Source: Bacillota bacterium
GTDB lineage: Bacteria > Bacillota > Clostridia > Lachnospirales > Lachnospiraceae
Length of the DNA: 64,000 bases
Assembly: GCA_902363515.1 (NCBI GenBank)
Contig: CABJAN010000002.1
Location: forward strand, 62,001-126,000
Direction: 5' to 3'
Part shown: positions 8,782-18,774 of the stretch, one piece after another
How positions within the stretch are numbered: the first letter of the stretch is position 1
How the letters are laid out: every line of letters starts with the position of its first letter
The notes under the pieces: model-generated
Seen by the model: only the letters and a program-made list of their open reading frames with translations
The model's database searches: none
What the model was told of the DNA's origin: nothing
Program-made: the position numbers and the translations under genes

Positions 8782-9785
8782 ACCTGATGAATAAAATGAT
8801 TGATTTGAAAGGACAGGCTCATCGTTGTTCCTGTTTCTCCCGACTTAGCGGCAATTCCTATTCCCAGCTTATCACAAAGTCTTTTGCAAAGATAAAGCCC
8901 GATACCGGTTGCACTTTGCCGGATACGTCCATTTTGCCCGGTAAACCCTTTCTCAAAAATACGTGGCAGATCATTTGCACTGATTCCTATTCCATGATCT
9001 TCTACAAAGAGAAAAATCTGATCTCCCTGCACCCTGGTATAAAAACGCAATACAGGATGCTCCCGACTGTATTTTACAGCATTGACAATCAACTGATCCA
9101 GAATAAACCGGAGCCATTTTTCATCCGAATAAACCGTCAGTTCACTCTCTTCCATCTCTAAGGAAACCTGATTCTGCAATAAAAGATACTTGTTATCTGC
9201 GATTGCCTGATGCACCACATCAAATAACCGGATTTCCTGAACAGAATAATCCTTTTCCGTATATTCACTGCGGGCATAATAAAGCGCCTGCTCTGTAAAG
9301 TGATTGGTTTTTTCCAGTTCCCTCATCAATTCTCTGGTAAAAGGTTCTTTATGATTTTCACACAACAGCTTCATTGCAGTAATCGGTGTTTTGATTTCAT
9401 GAATCCACTGCTCAATATATTCCCTGTACTCCTGTCTCTCCCTTGCTACTGTTCCAATCTGTTCCAGCATAGATTTGGAAGCCATTTTTAAAAGTTGAAA
9501 ATAAACCTGTTCTTCCGCACCTTCCGGTTCTGGCAGCATCTCTGACAACAAGTATTTTTCTTCCAGACCTTCCGCCATCTTTACTAATTTATTTAATCTC
9601 CTTTTTCTTTGATAATAGGTAAATGCCAGTATACCAGCCAGTAACAATATCCAGATAATAAGAATCACTACAATACTATCTACATTATTTCCTACAAAGA
9701 ACAAAAAAACCGATAACAATACCATACAGACGATATTGATAATCAAAAGAGGAATTTTGTCTTTCCAATACTGTTTTCCATTCAT
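8772..9785 (-). CDS. BceS-like intramembrane-sensing histidine kinase
   Basis: A 337-residue kinase with two membrane segments (about 11-31 and 38-56) separated by only a few residues, the hallmark of BceS-type kinases that sense through their ABC transporter. Phospho-acceptor H129 is in IEQWIHEIKTPI, and the ATPase domain has VEDHGIGI and SATGIGLYLCK. ATG overlaps the stop of the regulator gene as ATGA (9782-9785). It is expected to signal with the regulator at 9782-10450 and to depend on the transporter encoded just downstream. Confidence 0.93.
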   Translation of the reverse strand: MNGKQYWKDKIPLLIINIVCMVLLSVFLFFVGNNVDSIVVILIIWILLLAGILAFTYYQRKRRLNKLVKMAEGLEEKYLLSEMLPEPEGAEEQVYFQLLKMASKSMLEQIGTVARERQEYREYIEQWIHEIKTPITAMKLLCENHKEPFTRELMRELEKTNHFTEQALYYARSEYTEKDYSVQEIRLFDVVHQAIADNKYLLLQNQVSLEMEESELTVYSDEKWLRFILDQLIVNAVKYSREHPVLRFYTRVQGDQIFLFVEDHGIGISANDLPRIFEKGFTGQNGRIRQSATGIGLYLCKRLCDKLGIGIAAKSGETGTTMSLSFQINHFIHQVQG

Positions 9786-10450
9786 AATGTGTACCCCTGA
9801 CGGTGTTTTGTTTTTATAAAGTCCTTAACACCAATCTTTGACAGTTTTTCTCTGATGCGCCCAATATTTACACTCAATGCATTATCGTCTACATAGAGTT
9901 GATTGTCCCATAAATATTCAATTAAATCTGCTCTTGTGCAGATAGTTCCGGCATGTTCAAATAGATAGTACATAATCTTCAATTCATTTTTGGTAAGTTC
10001 TGTTTGTTTTCCTTCTGCTTCTATTGTACCAGTCTCCAAAGACAGAGAAACTCCCTGATACGTCAAATGCCTGCTTTGTGAATCAGGATAAGCGCGTTTC
10101 AGCAAGGAAGCAATTTTTGCCAGTAAAATGGCTGTGTGATAGGGCTTTGTGATAAAAGCATCTCCTCCCAGCATAATACTGTTCAATTCATCCATATCCG
10201 TATTGCAGCTGGTAACAAAGATAATAGGAGCCTGGGAAAAGCTCCGAATGCCAGAACAAATGGTAAACCCGTTTTCCTGCGGCAATTTAATATCCAGTAA
10301 AATCAGATGTGGATTTATTTTTCGTACCTGTTCTGTTACATGAGAAAACTCTTCAATAACAGAGGTGTGATATTTATTTCCCTCCAGTATGGTTTGCAGT
10401 TCTTTCCGAATCACCGGATCATCTTCAATAATTAAAATTTCTGTGTTCAT
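9782..10450 (-). CDS. BceR-like OmpR-family response regulator
   Basis: A 222-residue regulator with receiver residues E9, D10, D11, phospho-acceptor D53 (LILLDIKLP) and K in ITKPY, and a winged-helix C-terminus ending KTKHRQGYTL, typical of BceR. The start MNTEILIIEDD (ATG at 10450) has AGGAGG 7 nt upstream. It is transcribed with the kinase from its own promoter region, which holds a perfect 9-bp palindrome around the -10 box. Expected targets are the Bce-like ABC operon immediately downstream. Confidence 0.92.
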   Translation of the reverse strand: MNTEILIIEDDPVIRKELQTILEGNKYHTSVIEEFSHVTEQVRKINPHLILLDIKLPQENGFTICSGIRSFSQAPIIFVTSCNTDMDELNSIMLGGDAFITKPYHTAILLAKIASLLKRAYPDSQSRHLTYQGVSLSLETGTIEAEGKQTELTKNELKIMYYLFEHAGTICTRADLIEYLWDNQLYVDDNALSVNIGRIREKLSKIGVKDFIKTKHRQGYTL

Positions 10451-10465
10451 AACAATCCTCCTAAA

Positions 10466-10486
10466 CTGCATTATAACATAATGCAG
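10466..10486 (-). promoter_or_regulatory. Palindrome overlapping a TATAAT box upstream of the BceR-like gene
   Basis: CTGCATTAT-AAC-ATAATGCAG is a perfect inverted repeat of two 9-nt arms. On the minus strand it contains TATAAT (10470-10475). The box lies only about 8 nt upstream of the AGGAGG site, so a transcript from it would have a very short leader. It may be an operator for a dimeric regulator. Confidence 0.45.
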
Positions 10487-10487
10487 C

Positions 10488-10520
10488 TAAAATTGGAGCA
10501 AGTTTCCCTGCCCCAATTTG
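10488..10520 (-). terminator. Terminator after the MacB-like ABC operon
   Basis: On the minus strand, an imperfect stem pairs AAATTGGGGCA with TGCTCCAATTT around a GGGAAACT loop and is followed by TTTT. It lies just after the stop of the permease at 10523 and before the regulator promoter. Confidence 0.5.
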
Positions 10521-10522
10521 TC

Positions 10523-12904
10523 TTATTCCGTTGTTCTTATTTGTTCAACAAGAGATTGTTTTTTCAGATTTCCCGTTGTGTAAGAAATTAAAATAAACTG
10601 CACGATTAACAGAAGCCCTAAATAGATCCATGCCACCAGCCACGGGAATGAATAATAGAAATATGGATTCACTGTTTTAACTGCCTGTACGCATAGAAAA
10701 CCAAGTCCAGCTCCCAAAAGCAGGGTTACAAGTGTAGCAAAAGCAGAATAAATCAATCCTTCATAACACAACATTCTGATTAGTTGTTTTTCGCTCAACC
10801 CGATGGCCTGTAACATTCCTATTTCCTGCCTTCGTGATAGAAAGTTCGTAATTGTCGTATTTACAAGGTTGATGAAAGAAAAGCACACAACAATGATGGC
10901 TACAATCAGCAATGCTCCAAAGGGAAGCTGCTGATTCCTACTGTAATAAGTGATACTTTTTTCTATGGTATCCATAACCAAATCACTGTTTTCATCTATT
11001 AGCTTGTTTAATGAAGCCTCAACCGTATCAGCTTTCTCTGCTTCCGTTATTACCGATATCGTTCCAGAACAATCCATTTCGCACGCTTCATTCATAAGTT
11101 CTTCGGGCATAGCAAAACACATATTAAATGCCGGATGACTGAAATTGCTGACAATTCCCATAATCGTATAGCTTTTGGTTATCGTCTTTCCTGATTTCGT
11201 TAAAAAATCAACTTCAACACTATCACCAAGTTGTGCGGACAGAGATAGGTTTTCCGCTGTATCTTGTATGAGAATGATGCCATTTTTTGATACTAATTCA
11301 TGGTAGTCAACTGTTCCGGCAATCAAGTTTTCCTTCAACGCAGAAACATCTTCTTTGGCAAGTCCGTAAATCCAGTTGTCATCATAATCATTGACACGAT
11401 ATTCTGCGTCCGTGTAATACCACCGCTTGGTTCCTGTAACGCCATCCATAGACTCTATTGCATTTTCAAAATCAGCATTTAGTAAATCCTTTTGCTGTAA
11501 TCCGGCTAAAGAAACATCGGCAGTATCCCACGATTGATTTGCGTTAAGCTGAATATTAAATTCACCAACAGGAAACTCCTTTCCCCGCGTCTCTGCAACG
11601 CCATCATAAGAAATCAACATAGTGGAAATCAGTACAACTAACACGCCGCCCAGTGAAAGGGAAAGTATTGTTAAAATGGATTTTGTCTTTTGTCTGGACA
11701 GATTCATTTTGGCAAGTGAAGCAGGGGTTATGTTACGGTGAAGCACAGAACTTTCTTTCATCTTTCCCTGATAATCAAAATACCGCAAGGCTTCCATGGG
11801 AGAGACTGCCGCCGCTTTTTTTACAGGTGTACGAATGGAAAGCATCACTATAATAAATGCAAAAAGTCCAACTCCAACTGTTACGCCGAAAGTAGTCAGC
11901 CAATACCAGCCATCGGGAACCAGAAAATAGCCGATTACATTTCCAATCACCAGCCCTATAGGAATACCAATGGCAGCCAGCAGTTTTCCCTCACGATAAA
12001 CCATTTTTTTAATCTGCCGCTTTGTTGTTCCAATGGTGCGAAGCTGTCCATAATTCCGAATACTACTGGCTACTGAAATATAAAAAATCGAATAAATCAC
12101 AATGCCGGAACCAACGAAAGTTATAAAACCAATCAGGAGGTAAAACAGCATATCACTTCCACGATTTTCGTCCTTTAAATTGAAATAAGTAGAACGGACA
12201 ATCACATTGTCATCGGAAATTTCTAATTGCTGTGCCAGAGTGTTTGCATAGCTGGTTGCTTCTTCTTCACTCATATTTTTGGCGTTCTTCAAGCCAATAT
12301 AGTAATCCATCACCATATTATTTCCAGACTGCTGCTCTGCCAGCTCTTTTGATATAATGGCTGTATAACGTCCAATATCTCCTGTTTTCACATCTAAGAT
12401 TCCCGTTAATTTGAACTCATGAATCGTTCCGTCAGAAAAGGGGATTTGAATAGTCTGCCCCAATTTATTGGAATATCCCAAATCATCCAAAAAGGCTTCC
12501 TGTACTACAATTTCATCTTCCGAAACCGGTAAATCTCCCGAATAGGGCATACTCTGGGATTTTAACATGGCTGCATTTGCATAAGTAAAATGAACGGTTG
12601 AATGGTTTATTTCCTCAGAAAATGCATTAAAAAATTCTCCAATCCATGCAATTTCTTCTTGATGATATAGTTCCTGCCCCTGTTGTTCAGAAATCGCGTG
12701 ATATACAATCTGCGCTGTCTTTTGATTCAGTTTTTGTGTTTTCTGTGGCACATCAAAGCCATAAAGGACAATGGCAGATAATAATGCACTGGCAAGGGCA
12801 ATGGTCAAAATAGTAAAGATATTTCTTTTTCGATTTGCTGTTATATTTCTATTGGATAGACGTTTTACAACAGCTCTTGTATCATTCTCAAAAGGCAGGG
12901 TCAT
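10523..12904 (-). CDS. MacB/FtsX-type ABC permease, 793 residues (second)
   Basis: A large permease with two FtsX units. The N-terminal membrane segment is near residues 25-48; one extracytoplasmic domain precedes a three-segment bundle at about 245-370, a second segment near 415 precedes another extracytoplasmic domain, and a final three-segment bundle spans about 660-780. It has the same length and a related N-terminus (MT-PFEN-T--VK-L--RN) to the neighbour at 12952-15333, so the two arose by duplication and probably form a heterodimer. ATG at 12904 has GGAGGTGAT upstream. Last gene of the ATPase-permease-permease unit. Export of or defence against a peptide is typical; the substrate is unknown. 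Confidence 0.87.
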   Translation of the reverse strand: MTLPFENDTRAVVKRLSNRNITANRKRNIFTILTIALASALLSAIVLYGFDVPQKTQKLNQKTAQIVYHAISEQQGQELYHQEEIAWIGEFFNAFSEEINHSTVHFTYANAAMLKSQSMPYSGDLPVSEDEIVVQEAFLDDLGYSNKLGQTIQIPFSDGTIHEFKLTGILDVKTGDIGRYTAIISKELAEQQSGNNMVMDYYIGLKNAKNMSEEEATSYANTLAQQLEISDDNVIVRSTYFNLKDENRGSDMLFYLLIGFITFVGSGIVIYSIFYISVASSIRNYGQLRTIGTTKRQIKKMVYREGKLLAAIGIPIGLVIGNVIGYFLVPDGWYWLTTFGVTVGVGLFAFIIVMLSIRTPVKKAAAVSPMEALRYFDYQGKMKESSVLHRNITPASLAKMNLSRQKTKSILTILSLSLGGVLVVLISTMLISYDGVAETRGKEFPVGEFNIQLNANQSWDTADVSLAGLQQKDLLNADFENAIESMDGVTGTKRWYYTDAEYRVNDYDDNWIYGLAKEDVSALKENLIAGTVDYHELVSKNGIILIQDTAENLSLSAQLGDSVEVDFLTKSGKTITKSYTIMGIVSNFSHPAFNMCFAMPEELMNEACEMDCSGTISVITEAEKADTVEASLNKLIDENSDLVMDTIEKSITYYSRNQQLPFGALLIVAIIVVCFSFINLVNTTITNFLSRRQEIGMLQAIGLSEKQLIRMLCYEGLIYSAFATLVTLLLGAGLGFLCVQAVKTVNPYFYYSFPWLVAWIYLGLLLIVQFILISYTTGNLKKQSLVEQIRTTE

Positions 12905-12951
12905 GGTTGTATCACCTCCATATTTGACAAATTCGTTATGTTAAAAAACGG

Positions 12952-15333
12952 TTATTCCATTGCCCGCATTTGTTCAATCAGGGATTGTTTTTTCTGTCTG
13001 CGGATTGTCCAAATGGACAAAATAAGTTCTACTGCAACAATGACTGCTACATATGCTCCCATCTGCAACACTGGAAATTCATAAGGAAGGATTCGTCCGG
13101 CATAAGCAGTGATACTGAATTTTCTCCATACCAGAAGCGTAATTGGAAGTCCAATGGCAAGCATAAGCAAAATACTGCTAACCACATACCCCATTCCTTC
13201 CCATACCGTCATTTGCGCTAATTGTTTCGGCGCTAACCCAATCGAACGCAGCACGCTATTTTCCTGTCTGCGGGAATATTGATTGGAAAGTGTTGTATTG
13301 ATAAGATTAATCACACCAAACAAAAAGATAAACCATGAAATCACCTGCATTACACCATATGCTACATTCATATACTCATAACTATCTACCTTATCCTCAA
13401 AGGTATCCAGGCCAATATCGGTATGGGAAACAACAAGATTCTCCAAAGCCTTTCCCACTTTTTCGGATTTCTCCGGATCGCAGACAATGTCCCAGGAGTA
13501 ATCAAAATTAGTTACATCTGGTATTAATTCCTGAAACAGTTCTTCCGACAAAAACATCATTGGTCCATCCACTCCGATTGGGCCATGTCCACTGGCAAAA
13601 ATTGTTTTTCCCCCATCAAAAAATCCTGATATGGTTACAGAAATTGTTTTCTCTCCCAATGAAAGTTCTATGGTTTCCCCCAATTTCTCTTTCCCATCAA
13701 AATCACGATAATTGTCTTTCAATAAAATACTATTATCGCCCGGCATACTTCCTTCTACAACAGCCTGTTCCAGAAGTTCCTTATTTTCGTTAGTAATCAT
13801 GTCGCAAGTACCGCGCGCAGTAATTCCACCAAAAGTAGCTCCATAACTTGCAGATTTCCTTGTAACCAGAATATCTTCTACTCCATCAATCCCCAAAACT
13901 TCCTGTTTCAATTCCTCATTCAATGGATTCCCCTGTTTGAGAAGATCAATATGCTCCATATCCGAATCAATGTAAATCTTATAATCCCCATTTTTGAAAT
14001 GCTGCCTTGCCATTTTTTCCGGGGATTGCAGAAGCAACAAAGAACTAACAGCCAAAAGCAGAATCCCACCCAAACTTAGAGAAAACACAATGCTGACTGT
14101 TTTCTTCCAATCTCTGTGAAAATTCAGCATTCCAAGAGAACAAGGACTAATCTTTTTTCTCTTTTCCCGGTTCTTTATCTTCTTTTGAAGGGAAGTAAAA
14201 CGAACTGCTTCAACTGGTGAGATATTTGCGGCTAATTTCACAGGCTTTCGGATAGACAGACAAATCATGATCCAGCAGATGAATACCGTACCTCCAATCA
14301 CCAGAAGATAGCCTAAAAGAGAAAATCCTTTGGGAAATAGCAAAAGTGTCACTCCTAAACCAAGCAAAATTCCGATAGACATACCTTTCCACCCCAGAGA
14401 ATGTCCTTCTTTTTTTACAATACGCATAATCTGCTTTTTAGTAGCACCAATCGTCCGGAGCTGACCATAACTTTTTATTTTATCAATAATGGAAATACGG
14501 AAAATACTTTGAATTACAACACAGCCACCTACCAAAACAATACCGGCAAAAGCCATAAGCAACAAAACATTCTCCATGGAAATGTCTCCGTCAATATAAC
14601 GGAAGTACGCATCATGAAATCCGACTCCAGGTATCTGCAACTCCTCTTTAATCTTCTGAATGTCAGATTTAATAAGTTCTCCGTCTAACTGATCCACATG
14701 ATTCAGATGTACATAAGCAAAATATCCATCAGGTTCATACTTCGTACACTGCTTTAGCATTTCTTTTGAAATAAGAAAAGAGTATATATTTTGTTTTTCT
14801 TGCCCTGTTGTATCTAAGATACCTGTAATGGTATAGTCCCCTGAAAAACTTTCTGTATCCAAGGTAACAGAATCACCAATATGACTGTCTGGGAAGAATT
14901 TTGAAAGCCATTCTTTACTTACTGCAATCTCATTTTTCTCTTCCGGTAAGTCTCCATCTGCCAAATTCATCTGGGAACGTGCCATATACAGGGTTTCCTT
15001 ATCCGTATAAGCAAAGAAACCTTTAAATCCCTGTGTAGAAACTTCCTCCCCGTACATATAGTATTCTCCCACACGTGCAAATTCCGGTACCTGTTTTAAA
15101 TCTTCTATATGGGCTTCATCTACCTGTACATAAGTTGCTTCGTAAGTATCTATCACTTTCTTCTTTTCTGTTTGCATCAGTGAAACTCCAACCAAACCAG
15201 AAAGACTGATTAAAAAAGCGGCTAAAACTACCGATATTATTACCATGATATTTCTTCGTTTTTCGCTTTTTAAATTTCTCTTTGCCAGATTCTTGACAAT
15301 TCCATTTGTATTATTTTCAAAAGGCCAAGTCAT
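12952..15333 (-). CDS. MacB/FtsX-type ABC permease, 793 residues (first)
   Basis: Same plan as its downstream paralogue: a basic N-terminus (KNLAKRNLKSEKRRN), a first membrane segment at about 28-52, two extracytoplasmic domains, two three-segment bundles, and conserved turns such as YGQLRTIGATKKQI and RRQENSVLRSIGLAPKQL that contact the ATPase. ATG at 15333 is preceded by GGGAGGTGG, and the gene starts 14 nt after the ATPase stop. It is transcribed from a promoter carrying the repeat shared with the regulator operon at 21.2 kb. Confidence 0.87.
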   Translation of the reverse strand: MTWPFENNTNGIVKNLAKRNLKSEKRRNIMVIISVVLAAFLISLSGLVGVSLMQTEKKKVIDTYEATYVQVDEAHIEDLKQVPEFARVGEYYMYGEEVSTQGFKGFFAYTDKETLYMARSQMNLADGDLPEEKNEIAVSKEWLSKFFPDSHIGDSVTLDTESFSGDYTITGILDTTGQEKQNIYSFLISKEMLKQCTKYEPDGYFAYVHLNHVDQLDGELIKSDIQKIKEELQIPGVGFHDAYFRYIDGDISMENVLLLMAFAGIVLVGGCVVIQSIFRISIIDKIKSYGQLRTIGATKKQIMRIVKKEGHSLGWKGMSIGILLGLGVTLLLFPKGFSLLGYLLVIGGTVFICWIMICLSIRKPVKLAANISPVEAVRFTSLQKKIKNREKRKKISPCSLGMLNFHRDWKKTVSIVFSLSLGGILLLAVSSLLLLQSPEKMARQHFKNGDYKIYIDSDMEHIDLLKQGNPLNEELKQEVLGIDGVEDILVTRKSASYGATFGGITARGTCDMITNENKELLEQAVVEGSMPGDNSILLKDNYRDFDGKEKLGETIELSLGEKTISVTISGFFDGGKTIFASGHGPIGVDGPMMFLSEELFQELIPDVTNFDYSWDIVCDPEKSEKVGKALENLVVSHTDIGLDTFEDKVDSYEYMNVAYGVMQVISWFIFLFGVINLINTTLSNQYSRRQENSVLRSIGLAPKQLAQMTVWEGMGYVVSSILLMLAIGLPITLLVWRKFSITAYAGRILPYEFPVLQMGAYVAVIVAVELILSIWTIRRQKKQSLIEQMRAME

Positions 15334-15347
15334 AGCCTGCCACCTCC

Positions 15348-16013
15348 CTAACTTACAATCTTTCCATCCTCAATCCTCACAATTCGATCTGCAAGTCGTG
15401 CAATTTCATTGTTGTGAGTAATCATTACTACAGTTTGATTGAACTCTGAACTGGTTCGCTTAATCAGCCCCAAAACGTCTGCACTGGTCTTGGAATCCAG
15501 GTTTCCTGTCGGCTCATCGGCCAACACGATGGCTGGTTTACTGATTAAGGCTCTGGCAATGGCAACTCTCTGCTGCTGTCCGCCGGAGAGATTATTCGGC
15601 ATATTTTTTAACTTATCATCCAACGCCAGCATATGAATAATTTCTTCCAAAAACCTTTTATCTACCGTATCTCCGTCCAGTTCTACGGGAAGTACAATAT
15701 TCTCATAAACATTCAAAATTGGCACCAGATTATAGTTCTGGAAGATAAATCCAATATTCCTTCTTCTGAAAATCGTCAGTTCTTCATCATTTTTCTTTGC
15801 TAAATCTTCTCCTCTGACAATGACACTTCCACTGGTAGGGGTATCAAGACCGCCCATCATATGAAGCATCGTGGATTTTCCGGATCCTGAGGTTCCTACT
15901 ACTGCAACAAATTCACCTTCTTCTACTGAAAAATTCACACCATCCAGTGCTTTTGTAATATTCGGCTCCGTACCATAATATTTTTTTAAATCGATTGTCT
16001 GCAAAATACTCAT
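15348..16013 (-). CDS. ABC transporter ATP-binding protein (MacB/LolD-like)
   Basis: A 221-residue ATPase. Walker A is GTSGSGKST (40-48), the Q-loop lies in FIFQNYNLVP, the signature is LSGGQQQRVAIARAL (142-156), Walker B is IVLADEPTGNLDS, and the H-loop is in MITHNNEIA. AAAGGAG precedes the ATG. First gene of a three-gene unit with two 793-residue permeases. It has no kinase of its own; the promoter repeat it shares with the 21.2-kb operon suggests control by that regulator. Confidence 0.93.
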   Translation of the reverse strand: MSILQTIDLKKYYGTEPNITKALDGVNFSVEEGEFVAVVGTSGSGKSTMLHMMGGLDTPTSGSVIVRGEDLAKKNDEELTIFRRRNIGFIFQNYNLVPILNVYENIVLPVELDGDTVDKRFLEEIIHMLALDDKLKNMPNNLSGGQQQRVAIARALISKPAIVLADEPTGNLDSKTSADVLGLIKRTSSEFNQTVVMITHNNEIARLADRIVRIEDGKIVS

Positions 16014-16050
16014 ATCTAAAAACTCCTTTCACCTCTTTGTTGATGAACCT

Positions 16051-16080
16051 ATTATAAAATACAAATGTCTCAGAAATGTC
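16051..16080 (-). promoter_or_regulatory. Promoter and tandem-repeat operator of the MacB-like ABC operon
   Basis: TATAAT -10 on the minus strand (plus 16051-16056). Six nt upstream of it begin two AAATGTC repeats 11 bp apart (16063-16069 and 16074-16080). The expected -35 position reads ACATTT and lies inside the second repeat. The same repeats with the same 6-nt gap to a -10 box occur at 21229-21258. Confidence 0.6.
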
Positions 16081-16138
16081 CGAAATAGAGAAGAAATTCA
16101 AGGAATTTTGCCTTGAATTGTTACAAATTTAGGACATT

Positions 16139-16184
16139 TCAAAAAAATTGCAGCAGACACCTAAAAGGCAATCTACTGCAATTT
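16139..16184 (-). terminator. Rho-independent terminator of the regulator/kinase/ATPase/permease operon
   Basis: On the minus strand AAATTGCAG-TAGA pairs with TCTG-CTGCAATTT, and the stem runs into seven T. It lies 8 nt after the stop of the permease ending at 16192, so the downstream ABC unit needs its own promoter. Confidence 0.8.
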
Positions 16185-16191
16185 CATCTTT

Positions 16192-18774
16192 TTACTTTTT
16201 CAGGATTCTTTTGCCAAGGACTCCAGGCATCAACACATTTCCTGCAAGTAAAATCAGCAATATGAAAACCATTTCTTTAAACGGATAAACGAATACAAAA
16301 TAGGAAATCTTTGTTTTCATATACCATCCAGCTCCATAAAGCAAGAGGGTTCCCACTGTCAGCAACAGTCCGCAAAGTATCAGCCAGGTAAGAATGCCTT
16401 CTGCAAGAAACATCCTATATAACTGCTTTTTGGTCATTCCGATATTTTCCATGGTAATACATTCCTTTTTTCTCAGTATCATATCAGTCATTCTTACATT
16501 CAAAAAATTCAAAATCCCAATAAAAACCAGACAAGCACTGACCGCAAGCAAGAACCATCTGCTTGTCTGAATATAGTTCTGCTCTTTCAATAACAGGTCG
16601 GATTTACACTCCATTTGCAATAAATTTAGATTTTCATCATACCCTCTCTCTGATTGAAATTCCATATTTGCATTTCTAAGAAGCTCCTTGAAAGATGCTT
16701 TCATCAAATTTTCCTGTCTGCGATCCACATTGAAAGAAATGGAAAACATCTGAGGTGTCAGATTTTTAGACAATGCCTGATAGGTTTCTTCTGTAACAAG
16801 CAGGATATTCGTGTCTTTTCCCTCCCAGCATAGCTCTAATTTCGGGAATGCTTCATCCATCCTGTCCACATATCCGCAGTTTATTAGTGTTTCCGGAGTC
16901 AATCCAGCCATTTCTGTTCCAACAGGAACCAAATCGTAAACCGTAATCTCTTCCCCGATCTGTTTGACAGCTCTCTCTTCGTTCTCTTCTGATATTTGAT
17001 GTTCATGGAGAAGTAACGTTCCCTTTCCATGTTCAAATGTTTCCCAGTCTACTGGCAGGTCCTGTTTTGCTACAAAGGACTGCAGTTTTTCTTTCTCTTG
17101 GGAATTGATTTTTTGAATCACCGTGTTCTGCTCATCTGAGCCATGTAACAATCGAATACTCTCTTTTCCATTTTTCCCAATAATCGGATAAAAGCCCTGT
17201 ATCTGTACTTCATCCTGTATGCTGTCTCCTGCGATTTTCTGTACCTCTTCTAACAGTTCTTTGGGAAAGAATACCATATGTTCTGTATCTGGTGAGGTTT
17301 CCATCAAGGTAGTACATACTTCCGGAGTAAGGGATATCCGAAAATCCGGCTCTTTCAAATAGCGATTTTGTAAATCTGCCCCTCGCACCATAACAGCAGA
17401 CCAAAGCGCCAATCCACATCCCATGGTTAAGGAAATTATGGTAATGAAAAACGCTCTTTTATTACGGAACAAATATCTTTTCGCCAGATATATTTCCGGG
17501 TATCTGCCCCAACTTCGATGCCCTTGATGCGTAGGATGGGTTTCTTTTTTCTGCAAAGAAGCCTCTTCATATTTCATACATTCCAATGGACTTAGATTGT
17601 TCAGCTTTCTCTTTATTATAAGCACAGCAACTCCTGCTGTAAGAGCTGCCGGAATGATTGCCATCAAAAGAAAGGCCGGTTGAAAAAGGCGGATTCCTTC
17701 TAATTCTCCTGCCTGTTCCAAATACATGGTTTTCACCAGATAAGGCAAAACTCCTAATACAAGGCAACTGCCTGCAAGCCCGCCCAGAAAACTTCCCTTT
17801 AATACAATTTCCAGCATTTGCCGAAACATTGTTCTTACAATTTGTTTCGGCTGCACACCAATGACCTCTAAAAGTCCGTATTGCTGCAGATCTTTTTCCA
17901 ATGACAGATTCAAAATATTCGAAACAAATAAAAACATACACAATAGCATCAAAAAAGATAGTACGGCTGCAAATCCATAACTCCCTGCCATTCCTTTCAT
18001 TGCCCTGTAAACTGCAGAATCCCGGCTGATAACCCGCTGTCCTTCCTGAAGTTCCACATCTTCTGTCAATCTCTGCTCAATCTGAAGTCCGCTGGCTGAC
18101 TTTTCTTTCACATCAAGCAATACACGACAAGGATTCCAGGTCATTTTATTTCCAATCAGTTTTTGTTCCGACAAAAATGCAACGGAGGAACTTGCCCCTT
18201 GATTCTGATATTCCGTAAAATATCCGGAAAGGGTGAATTTCTGAAGTCCGGTTCCTTCTGTATGGAATACATCATTCCAATAAAAATCCAGTTCTACTTC
18301 CATCCCAATCTGTGGATCAGAAATCCCCAAATATTCCAGTGTTTTGGTAGAAAGCATAATATCCTGCTCTCTTTTGGGATATTTGCCTGCTATCTGCGTA
18401 TATGCCGGAGCAAGAATTTTCTGAAACGTACTTTCATCTGCCACAACACAATCACAATATTTAAGATTCTGGCTCAACAACTTCCCTGCAAATTTCTGTT
18501 TCCCTGTTTCCGATATGTAAGGCAGACTGCCAAGCTGCTGTGTCATTTCCTCTGTACCATTTTCAATATAGGCAGATACGGACATTCCATCGGTTCTGAT
18601 ATTCTTTTGAACATCCACCTGCAGCTTCCCATATATCAAACTTAAAATACAAAAAATAACACTTACCGTAAGCGTAACCGCCAAACACAAAAGGCGGTTT
18701 TTGTTTCGGTTTCCTTTTTTGTATGACTCGAAAAGCACCTGTTCCGCTGGTTGATGATACTCATAATTTGCCAT
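16192..18774 (-). CDS. FtsX-family ABC permease, 860 residues
   Basis: A large permease with the duplicated FtsX layout: basic N-terminus and membrane segment near 25-48, an extracytoplasmic domain, a bundle at about 270-390 with YGLLEVIGVQPKQIV, a second extracytoplasmic domain, and a C-terminal bundle from about 740 with TMENIGMTKKQLYRMF. The start MANYEYHQ (ATG at 18774) is preferred over upstream in-frame codons. It overlaps the ATPase gene by 14 nt. Last gene of the operon with the regulator, kinase and ATPase; probably works as a homodimer because it is the only permease there. Confidence 0.85.
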   Translation of the reverse strand: MANYEYHQPAEQVLFESYKKGNRNKNRLLCLAVTLTVSVIFCILSLIYGKLQVDVQKNIRTDGMSVSAYIENGTEEMTQQLGSLPYISETGKQKFAGKLLSQNLKYCDCVVADESTFQKILAPAYTQIAGKYPKREQDIMLSTKTLEYLGISDPQIGMEVELDFYWNDVFHTEGTGLQKFTLSGYFTEYQNQGASSSVAFLSEQKLIGNKMTWNPCRVLLDVKEKSASGLQIEQRLTEDVELQEGQRVISRDSAVYRAMKGMAGSYGFAAVLSFLMLLCMFLFVSNILNLSLEKDLQQYGLLEVIGVQPKQIVRTMFRQMLEIVLKGSFLGGLAGSCLVLGVLPYLVKTMYLEQAGELEGIRLFQPAFLLMAIIPAALTAGVAVLIIKRKLNNLSPLECMKYEEASLQKKETHPTHQGHRSWGRYPEIYLAKRYLFRNKRAFFITIISLTMGCGLALWSAVMVRGADLQNRYLKEPDFRISLTPEVCTTLMETSPDTEHMVFFPKELLEEVQKIAGDSIQDEVQIQGFYPIIGKNGKESIRLLHGSDEQNTVIQKINSQEKEKLQSFVAKQDLPVDWETFEHGKGTLLLHEHQISEENEERAVKQIGEEITVYDLVPVGTEMAGLTPETLINCGYVDRMDEAFPKLELCWEGKDTNILLVTEETYQALSKNLTPQMFSISFNVDRRQENLMKASFKELLRNANMEFQSERGYDENLNLLQMECKSDLLLKEQNYIQTSRWFLLAVSACLVFIGILNFLNVRMTDMILRKKECITMENIGMTKKQLYRMFLAEGILTWLILCGLLLTVGTLLLYGAGWYMKTKISYFVFVYPFKEMVFILLILLAGNVLMPGVLGKRILKK

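Noticed and set aside
16127-16140. TTAGGACATTTC, resembling a further copy of the AAATGTC operator half
   Set aside because: It is a single half in the opposite orientation inside a terminator region, with no promoter at the matching distance.
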